Origin: Tolypocladium sp. Sup5 PDA-1
Lineage: Eukaryota; Ascomycota; Sordariomycetes; Hypocreales; Ophiocordycipitaceae
Assembly (NCBI GenBank): GCA_000750105.3
Contig: JPHH03000029.1
Span: 62,001-126,000, forward strand
Direction of reading: 5' to 3'
Length of the DNA stretch: 64,000 nt
Below, in pieces: positions 56,199-64,000 of the stretch (position 1 is its first letter; every line of letters starts with the position of its first letter). The position numbers and the translations under genes are program-made. The notes under the pieces are model-generated. The model ran no database searches. It saw only the letters and a program-made list of their open reading frames with translations, and was not told the DNA's origin.

Positions 56199-58604
56199 GC
56201 GCCGTCCTCTGCTACACCGCGGCTTGCCGTCGACGATCGGCCCCCGACCCAACAAACCAGGTGTTGAGGCGCCTGAAGTCGGCACTTCGATACCACGCCG
56301 AATTCACACTCAAACTACCGACCCCCCGGGATTACAACATGTTAATCTCGGCATCCGCCCCCGAATTCCTGACCCCTGAGGCTCACGGAACAACACGGCT
56401 GACCGCCACACTTTTTTACGTACTCGTTCTCAACCATACTGATTCGCAACAACCGGAGTTATCGCAACTGGAGTTTTAGAGTACTAGACTTGGGGGTGAC
56501 AAGAACAGGAAAGTGGGAAAACTGCTATTTGGCGTCTGCATTTGAGCTGTCTCTTTGTCGGCTGCTGGTTTTCATTTTCACCTGCGGCTCTCTGCGACGC
56601 CTTTATTTTATTGTTTGTTCTTGCGTCTTATTGCTGCATATCATCCCCTGAACAGGATCGCTGCTTTTTTGTTCTTATTTCTGCAGACACCGGCGTTTTT
56701 GGGGGCAACGGCACAGGGGATGGCGCGACTCGGCGCGACACGCGCGACTTTGCGTGCGCCTAATTCAGGGGCCGGCACCCCGGCGGAATGCAGCTTTCGT
56801 GCTGCGGTATATTTTTCTTGTAAGATTGAGAGAGGCAGAGAGGACAGGATGATATCAGACTCTAGCCGAGGCGGCTGCAAGGGCCGAAGCCAAGTGCTAG
56901 TGGATTACTGGGCAACTACATATAGGTAGTCGGAATGGGTTAAGATAGGATGCTCTGGTATCCGATTTCGCTCTGAGCTGGTTGCGGCAAACTTTGTGTA
57001 GTGTACGTTTATGCGTCATTGAACAGGGGATATTCGCTGCAGGACTGTCATGATGCTCGTGTATCCGTACGGGGATTCCGTACTGTACCAACCAACTTGT
57101 GGCTTCGGCCTGGTCTAAGAGATGGACCGGGCGGGCGTGACAAGGATGTGATGAGGCTGGGGATCTAACGATCTAGTCGTCCGTCCTCTTGGAGATTGAC
57201 GACGGCAAGTATGTTTTACACGCGCCAAATGCGGCTGTTGGGTATATCTGTTGGGTATATCCGCGGCATCAGCCACATATTTGCTCCTTTTCGTTTCTGC
57301 TTTCCGAGGACCGAGACGTGCGGCCCGGTAACGAAAGGGGGCAATATGTATCATTACGGCATCTGGCCGTCCGTCTGTCCGTCCGTTTGTTTGTCCGTCG
57401 TCGAAAAAGGGGGTGGGGCATCCGCGAACCGCGACGTCGGGACGGCTCCCCTTCAGCCCCCGGAGTGCCACGAAGTATAAACTTGTCGTTTGCCTGCCTC
57501 TTCTGGCTGGACCTTTCCGCCATTATCCCACGTCGAGGCGGTGTTATTGAGTTATACAAGTTTGCTGGAGGAGCCGGGTGTTCTAGATCTCGCTGGCGGC
57601 GAGGCGGACTCTCGCGGAGAGTTGCGTACGAAGCAATACCTGCCGTGACTGCGTGTCCGAGGATGCCGGCGTGTCGTGGCTTCCTCAGCTGAGGCTTGAA
57701 GTCCTTACACTAATGGGAAGGTACGGCGACCATTTATATGATGGATGATAGATGAACCTGCATGTGGTGGACCCTGTGTTCCCCACGAGGCTGATTGCGG
57801 TGGGGATGGAGGTGAAGCTTCCCCTGGTGGCTGTCCGGCTGCCAGCTAAGCGAGCTACACTGTCGGGTCCCTACTCCGTACTTCGCACAGAGTACTACGG
57901 AGAGTCTCGTCGCCGGGGGTGCAATTAAGGTAGGGACGTAGTTAGTGGAGGCGGGAAGAGCCGCCGGTGGCTAGGTATGGATAGCTCCGACGCGCGATCA
58001 AACTCTACAGCTAGGGACGTTCTATAAAATCATCAGTCATGTAAGTCAGGTAGGTAGTGCCAAACGCAGGCGGGGTCAAAGACTGCGTCGTGAGAGCTGG
58101 GTTCACAAACAAAACAAAAGGTCATTGTCAATGACTACCTATGCAGTTCTTCCAGTCTCCAATCCGGCGACATTGGGCCCCATCCAAGGGGGTAGGTAGC
58201 CTCCATCCATGTAATTCATCCAAGGACCCCCCTCTTCCGTCCTCCCCTTTTAAGCAACTTCTGCTCACCACTCTCTTCCGTCTGTTCCGTATGCAATGTA
58301 CAAGTCTATCGAATCCAGTGGCACGAAGTAAAAAAAGGGGCGGCTCCGAGTAACCGACAGAGTACAGCACTCTCCCCCAGGTTTTCATCCAAACGCTGTA
58401 ACCAAACAACAGAACCAAAAATAGTACCCTGAAGAGCAAGAATTGTGTGACCTGGCCGTTGGACGCAAGATGATAAGAACAACAAGGCAAAAGTCCACAA
58501 GTAAATATACAAGAAAAGGAAACGCGCGGTATGAGGTTGCTGCCGAACAAGGGCGGCGAGATGAGGCAAAAGGGGCGGATGCCCAGGTGCAGGTTGTGCG
58601 TGGG
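56199..58604. other. Convergent intergenic region Sok1/Uds1
   Basis: This 2.4-kb stretch lies between two 3' ends. I see no gene. It contains an imperfect CCGT/CTGT repeat at about 57367-57400, a CTCCGTA...TACGGAG inverted repeat at about 57874-57902 and several TAGGTAGG units near 58047 and 58190. Confidence 0.5.
57874..57902. repeat. CTCCGTA / TACGGAG inverted repeat
   Basis: Seven-base arms, CTCCGTA (57874-57880) and TACGGAG (57896-57902), flank a 15-base loop containing CTTCGCACAGAGTAC. It belongs to the same GTAC motif family as the palindrome at 23923-23939. Confidence 0.65.
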
Positions 58605-61314
58605 TTATCGCGGACTCAACGGGCTCTTGCCGGGCCCCTGGCTTCGTTTCAGCCGGCTGAGCTCCTCTTCCAGCCTGCGGCACCTCGTACGCTCCTCCTA
58701 TGCCTGTTGTTAGCTCTTCCGCTTCCTTGTCATCTTGTTTGAGAATTGATACGCACCCTGAGGTCCTCCTGGAACTTCTTCCGCTCCTCTCTCATCGTTG
58801 CCCTGAACTGCTCGCTCAGCATCGACGCGCCAGCTCCCGGCCTGGCACCGTTGCCATGTCCGGGGCCAACCTTCAGTCTCTCGCCATCCAGCTCCTCCTG
58901 CAGTTTCGACATCTTCTCTCTCGACCTTTGCACCTCGGCGTCGAGTGCAGCCTTGGCGGACAGAGCCTCGTCCAGCTTGGCCTCGAGCTCCACCTTTTCG
59001 CGCTCTGCTCCGATCGTCTCCTTGGTGATTCCCTCTAGCTCCTGAACCGTCGCGCCGAGCTCCTTCTTCAGCTTCTCGACTTGGTTCTGCAGCTTCTGAA
59101 CCTCGGCGCCGTTCTTGAGCGCCGCCACGTCTGCCGCGCGCTCTGCACGGGACCCATATGCACCGTCCAGCTCCGCTCGGGCAATCGTGACCTCGGTCTT
59201 GAGCTCGGCCAGAGTCATGTTCAGCAGCTCCAATTCGTCTTCCCTGACCTTCATGGCCTTGTTCTTGCCCGACAAAATCGCCGTCTTCTCCTCCAGCTCC
59301 TTTCGCAGACTCTGGGCGGTCTCTTCGGCAACCGCCTTCTCCTGGGCCAGAGAAGCGATCCGCGAGTCCACATTGGCCAGCTTCTGTCCTGCGCCCTGGC
59401 TTTCCGCTTCCGCTGCGGCCAGGTTGGTTTGGACGTCTCTCAGCTTTGTCTCAAGAGCATCAATCTTGGCATTACGCTGCTGAAGCTCAGCCTGAGCCGC
59501 TTCGGCAGCCCCACTGGAGCCTCTCGCGCTCTCGAGATCCTGTAGTGCCTCCGAGAGCATGGTTTGGGCATCCATGGCGTCCTTTTCGGCCCTAGCCAGC
59601 AGCTGGCGGGTCTGCTCAAGCTCCTCTTGCCTCCGACCAATCTCCTCGTCCTTCTCTGCGTCGGATTTGTTGTTCAGCTCGCGCTGCTGCTTGATCTGTC
59701 TCTTGAGCACGTATTTCTGGTCCTTGAGGGTCGACGACTGGGAATGCAGCCACTGCACCCTCGAAGAGAAGGAAGCGAGAGAGTAAGGCTCCGCTGAGTC
59801 GAAGCCTTCGTCTTCAGACATGTCGTCTTCATCTGGAACGCCCTTGTCCACTCGGGCTCTCCGACGCTCATCCTTGCGCTTCCTCGCTTCGACGAACCCA
59901 TTTTGGATATTGTCCCACAGGCTCGTCAGCACCGGTCCCGTCTCGCCGTCTTGGCCTCCTCTCGACAGCGCCCGTCCTAGTTGGGAGTCGGCCAGACGAA
60001 GCGAATCCTCGAGGTACGCGAGTTGTCCCTGAACATCGGATTCCGGTGGAATGGGCGTCGGGGTGTAGTGCGGATCGGACGACATCAGCAGATCTCTCAC
60101 TTGAAGGTTCAAAGACTCGAGTCGTTCTCCAATCTCTCGTCCTCCAGCGAATGACTCCTGTTCGGCTTGGACTGCAACCAGGCCACTTTCCAGGTACTCC
60201 ACCTGGCTCTTCAGAAGCGCAGGTGGCTTGGCATCCTGCGTCGCAGCCGCACTAGGAGGCTCCAGATAATCGTTGTTGACCTCGGGGTTGAACCTGACAA
60301 TTGTCTCACGAAGCGACACATTCAGGCCCTGGAGCTTCTTGATGAGCATGTCCGTCTGGCCGCGAAGCTGCATGTTCTCCTCTCGCACACGGTCCATCTC
60401 GCCACGAAGCTGGTTCTGCTCGCGGATTGGTGACTTCATGGGTATCTCGATGGCATTCTTCCTCGGTAATCCTCTCGTCTGGATTCCGTCGAGAGAATCG
60501 AGTTGGTACAGGCTCGGGTCGTCTAGGTAGTGTTCGTCGGCGGCTTGTTCCAGGCTGTTTCTGCTCTGGGAGTAGGTATATAGGCTCTCTGGGCTACCGG
60601 GGATGCCATTCATGAGCTGTCCATTTTGCGGCGGGGACTTTTTCCTGGACGCCTTGTGGGTGAGTTGGAGGATGCCAGCCGTGTGCTCGAGCAGCCGCCG
60701 TTGAGGCCCCATCAGTCGCTTTTCCAGGTTGAACAGTTCCGCGGCCAGCTCCTCGCACTTGCGCTCGCAAGCCTCCCTCTCTCGCTCGGCGTCCATGGCA
60801 TTGGGGTCGCCGGGCTGGGCTCCGTTTGCGCCGCCAGGGCCGTATAGCTTCGCCATGGAGACGGCCGCATCTCGGTACTTTGACTGGATCGCAAGGTTTG
60901 TCCTGGTCGACTCTACCCGCTGGCTGAGGAGCTGTGACTGCTTCTTCATCTCGTCCACCTCTTCCTGGGTCAGGATCTCGTAGCCCTTGCTGTCCGACAG
61001 CGCAGTCTCGGTGAGGAGGTGGACTTGAATCGGGTCCTTCAGGTCAGCACGCCCCGTCCTCGGCGCTTGGTTCGAGCTGGCCTGGAGACGCGTTAGCAGT
61101 GCAAGCGAAGTCGTCGCGGGGGGCCTGGCTCTGCGGCCGAGGCCCGCGTGCAGATACCCACCGGGCTGAATCGCGGCGCATCTTTGTCGAAGCCATTTGG
61201 GGCCTCCCTCCTGTATGCGTCCGCCATGGTCTTGCTGTTGGGACTCGAGGCCGGCGGCGACAGGCTGGAAGCGCCATAGTCGTACGGGGTCGTCCCGGCC
61301 GGGTACCCGTTCAT
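58605..61314 (-). CDS. Uds1 (up-regulated during septation) domain coiled-coil protein
   Basis: Three exons, 61314-61162, 61081-58757 and 58697-58605, encode about 856 residues. The short first exon encodes a Ser/Pro-rich N-terminus (MNGYPAGTTPYDYGASSLSP). The Uds1 domain follows in exon 2 (about 75-190): VHLLTETALSDSKGYEILTQ, QSQLLSQRVESTRTNLAIQS and SKYRDAAVSMAKLYG, then CEELAAELFNLEKRLMGPQR. The rest is mostly coiled coil, with an acidic break (DEDDMSEDEGFDSAE) near 480 and a last exon encoding EERTRCRRLEEELSRLKR. S. pombe Uds1 is induced at septation. A structural role at septa or the hyphal tip is inferred from the family. The first intron donor (GTGGGT) is weaker than the others. Confidence 0.88.
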
Positions 61315-62852
61315 GATGGGCGAGCGTATCCGAATGCTCCCGTCACGCAGTCGTTATCATGAGCACATTAGACAAGAAAGAAACTGCGGCCGTAAAGTCC
61401 GAGGTCGCTCAGCTCGCCATACGATGGGGAGACAAGTGCGAAGCCACGGAGTAGGAGGGGAGCGAAATTTCGTCGTGACGTCTTGTATCGGCTGCCGTGT
61501 ATCGTGAGTATTTGTCTCGGTCGGCGGCTCGGTCGAGAAACGGATCAAGAGGGTACGTATGCACGAGGACGACAGTTACTAGGTGGGCCGTATCAGGTCG
61601 GAAGCCGGTAGGAGTCGAGGCTGCAGACGAGTATCGCAGCAGAATCGGTGGGCAGGCAGGGCGTTGGCGCGCGGGAGTGCAAGAGTGAGCACGAGGAGCA
61701 TCACGAGGCGCTTGTTCGGGGGGCTGGAGGCGTGGGAAAAGGAGGCACACCGGCGCAGTCAACAGCCACAGGTACTCGGTACAGGTACGGGCTACCTATT
61801 ACTGGACAGGTAGTCCGTACAGGCACACGCAGCAGCGGGCAGTTGGCGGTGGGTCCAGCCCAGCCAACAGCGGGCGACAGTGGTTCCTTCTGGGGGAGCC
61901 AGCTTCAGCCAGGCGCTGAGGCGCCCGGCCATTAGCGTCGCTGTGCCTGGCGGGAATTTAGTAGGGTATCCGCACCCGCTGAACCCCCAGAGCGCTGTGC
62001 CGCCAGTCCACTGGGCGCTAGGCTCCCTCAGGCCGTCCAACGCCAGCCTCGACTCAGGAATTCCCCAATCCGCTCGATGTTCCTTGAGGAATTGGCTCCA
62101 TCCGTATGCCATTTCACTTGAAAAATACGATCCCTGCGAGTTGGCCTTTTGTTTTGTTTTGTTTTGTTTTGTTTTGTTTTGTTTGTTCAGGTTCTGGTTT
62201 CTGTCTCTGCTTAGCTGATGGGCATGTCTGGCTCAGCACGAGGAAATGTAGTCCGTACTCGTACATACATAGTTCGTAGTAGTCCGTACGTACTTTGAAT
62301 CTATTATGCACAGGCCTCGCCGCGGCCCCCTGGGAGATCATCCTAATGTGCCAATCATCCACGCAACCCCCGGGCCCATAGGAGCAGGTTTTTTTTTTTT
62401 TAGCCGCAAGATTGATGAGTGATTGATGATGATGTACGAAGTAGTCCGTAGCCCGAGCCAATTTCCCGGCATCTCGGGCAGCAATGAGATTAATCCCACC
62501 GGGGGGGCTTTGACGGTGGGCGGCGTAGCCGAAGCCACATGGCATGACGGCAGCTCATTTCGTCAGCGTGGCTGCGGCCTCGGCACGTCGCAATCATCGT
62601 CGACCGGGTGAGATCCTCAGGGGCTCTGCGCCGCCATCAACGGCATAGGTGGAGTACGAAGTAAGGACTACCATTCGTAGGGGTATTCCTAGCAGTATCC
62701 ATGACCGCCGGCATGCATGCCCGCTCACTGCGAGCTCGGTAGCACCCGTACTGCGACATCAGATCTCCGTGTCACGCGACCGCCAGCAGCAAAAACGCGA
62801 GCCGTGCAAAGCTAGATGATAGGCGTGTTAGTCCGTAGTTTGGGCCATATCA
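61315..62852. other. Intergenic region Uds1 5'/Dsc2 3'
   Basis: No gene is supported. It holds the Uds1 promoter, the TTTTG repeat, a poly-T run at about 62391-62401 and a cluster of GTAC-family motifs at about 61805, 62252-62295, 62433-62450 and 62653-62665. Confidence 0.5.
62146..62186 (+). repeat. TTTTG pentanucleotide microsatellite
   Basis: About seven consecutive TTTTG units, ending in TTTGTTC. This is a simple-sequence tract in intergenic DNA. Confidence 0.9.
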
Positions 62853-63752
62853 CTACAATGCCTCGCGAAATTGGTCCACTATCTGCTGACCCATGGTTCG
62901 TCTTCTCTCTGCCTGGTGGCCCTCGGCTTGCCCTTGGACCCCAGTGGACGTGGCTGTCGCCGCGTTCTCCCCCTCCAGTCTCCGTCGCAGGCCCTCAAAC
63001 TCGGCGCTGCGCCTCTGCGCGCTCAACCCTACCATCCAGGCGGGCAGCCGCCACGCCACGAGGGCCGCGGGCAGGATGCCGCCCCTCCAGGCGTGTCCCA
63101 CCAGCCAGCCCACGCCGGCACCCACGACAGACCCAGGCCACTGCAGCAGCGCCAGGTGAAAGGCAAGGAGGTACTGGTACGACTTGTCCGAGAGAGTGAG
63201 CCCGGAAAAGGGCTCGCTGGTGGGCGGGGCCTGTGACGTGGCCACGCGGTACTTGTAGGTGTGCGGAACCACGGCGTAGAACTGCGCGAGGACGGCGAAG
63301 ACGACGGGGGTCGGGCCCGCGGGCATGTAGTTGAAGAGTCCCGCAGACAGCGGCCGAAGTACGGCCATTATGAGGGGCGGGAGGACGGCCGTGAAGAGCC
63401 ATGAGATGATGAGGAACGACTGATGATGACACATGGTCAGCGTCGTGTGCATGAAGCTCGAGTGCAGCGCGAAGCTTGGCAGCTGGTCTGGACTTACCGC
63501 GTACTTCCTGGGACCCCACATGCGCTCGACGACCCTGAGGTTGTACAGCGACATTGCTGCAAACAGCACTTCGGCCGAGTTGGTATAGCACATCTGGTAC
63601 GCCAGCAGCCTCCAGAACTGCCGGTAGCGCCAGAGGTGGGTGTCGATGTGGATGTAGAAGTAGTGCTTGACGTCGAGCATGCTGGCGGCAATGGACACCG
63701 AGACGAGGCCCAGGACCGCCAGGCGGGTCACGGGGGCGTTGGTGAAGGTCAT
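62853..63752 (-). CDS. Dsc E3 ligase complex rhomboid-like subunit (Dsc2/DscB)
   Basis: Two exons, 63752-63498 and 63419-62853, encode 273 residues with a 78-nt intron. The N-terminus (MTFTNAPVTRLAVLGLVSVS) and the blocks DVKHYFYIHIDTHLWRYRQF, WRLLAYQMCYTNSAEVLFAA and YNLRVVERMWGPRKYASFLI match the derlin/rhomboid-pseudoprotease fold of Dsc2. Several more membrane helices follow, up to about residue 215. The Dsc complex is a Golgi/ER membrane ubiquitin ligase that in fungi activates the sterol regulator SREBP. No Ser-His rhomboid catalytic pair is visible. The tail (ERRRTMGQQIVDQFREAL) ends without a visible UBA domain, although fission yeast Dsc2 has one. The frame reaches its stop in a normal way, and no extra exon was found downstream. 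Confidence 0.85.
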   Translation of the reverse strand: MTFTNAPVTRLAVLGLVSVSIAASMLDVKHYFYIHIDTHLWRYRQFWRLLAYQMCYTNSAEVLFAAMSLYNLRVVERMWGPRKYAVSPDQLPSFALHSSFMHTTLTMCHHQSFLIISWLFTAVLPPLIMAVLRPLSAGLFNYMPAGPTPVVFAVLAQFYAVVPHTYKYRVATSQAPPTSEPFSGLTLSDKSYQYLLAFHLALLQWPGSVVGAGVGWLVGHAWRGGILPAALVAWRLPAWMVGLSAQRRSAEFEGLRRRLEGENAATATSTGVQGQAEGHQAERRRTMGQQIVDQFREAL

Positions 63753-64000
63753 GATGGGTTCGTGAGCTCGAGGGTGTCGCGGCTGTTGCTACCGGTTCAT
63801 GCTGCAAGAGGCGTGGCCTGATGCCGCGACGAGCCTCTCGGAGGCGTCGGGGTGCGTGCGCCTGCGCCCTTTGTCCTGCCGAGAGCTGGGCAAAGAAACG
63901 TCCCAAAGGCAGCCCGTTGGCGTACGTCGAGAGATTCGGAGAAGGCGGGATGCCAGCCTTGTAGTGCGTCAAGGCAATTGGCGTTGTGGATGCAGAGGTG
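63753..64000. other. Upstream of Dsc2 to window edge
   Basis: This is the presumed promoter of the Dsc2-like gene. Long frames on the minus strand here continue into the coding exon in the wrong frame and are not called. Confidence 0.4.

Noticed and set aside
62853..63972. 325-codon minus-strand frame overlapping Dsc2
   Set aside because: It begins outside the gene and runs in the wrong frame relative to the conserved rhomboid-like blocks.

Overview
This window is nuclear DNA from a filamentous ascomycete (Pezizomycotina, most likely Sordariomycetes and possibly Hypocreales). The basis is short GT-AG introns (about 47-116 nt), GC-rich coding sequence, a Zn(II)2Cys6 regulator, the FTR1/FET3 reductive iron-uptake pair, a pyrG-type OMP decarboxylase with the long insertion seen in filamentous fungi, a HeLo-domain protein and an SRPK-type kinase family gene. 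The genus is not claimed. I support 20 protein-coding loci, one of them apparently frameshifted. No rRNA, tRNA, CRISPR array or intact transposon was recognised.

Layout. Bases 1-9.7 kb look accessory: a HeLo/pseudokinase gene (+) faces a large kinase-SEL1-ankyrin-WW gene (-), followed by a BTB-like gene (+). From 9.9 to 14.8 kb the iron permease FTR1 (-) and multicopper ferroxidase FET3 (+) diverge from a shared 1.5-kb promoter that carries two perfect ATCWGATAA (SreA-type GATA) sites. From 15.6 to 30.9 kb lie PI synthase (-), the SRPK-like kinase with a broken 5' exon (+), a 3.3-kb gene-free gap, OMP decarboxylase (+), a Zn2Cys6 regulator (+), a CCCH zinc-finger protein (+) and SRP19/Sec65 (+). 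From 31.3 to 45.6 kb are minus-strand housekeeping genes: dynactin p150, an HMG-box protein, the RVB1 helicase, an EamA transporter, TAF13 and a small hypothetical gene. Bases 45.6-54.2 kb hold no gene I can support. The right end carries a Sok1/Tcp11-family gene (+), a Uds1-domain coiled-coil protein (-) and a Dsc2-like rhomboid pseudoprotease (-).

How the genes relate. FTR1 and FET3 form one functional unit, with Fet3 oxidising Fe(II) for import by Ftr1. RVB1, TAF13, the HMG-box protein and the Zn2Cys6 protein act in chromatin or transcription. Sec65, Dsc2 and PI synthase act at the ER. Dynactin and the Uds1 protein are cytoskeletal or septation related. The HeLo/pseudokinase and kinase-ankyrin-WW genes are the best candidates for a less described signalling or allorecognition module. 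Intergenic DNA is marked by a recurrent GTAC-rich motif family (GTACGAAGTAC, TACTCCGTAC and relatives). Exon boundaries were read by eye from splice motifs, reading phase and family conservation.
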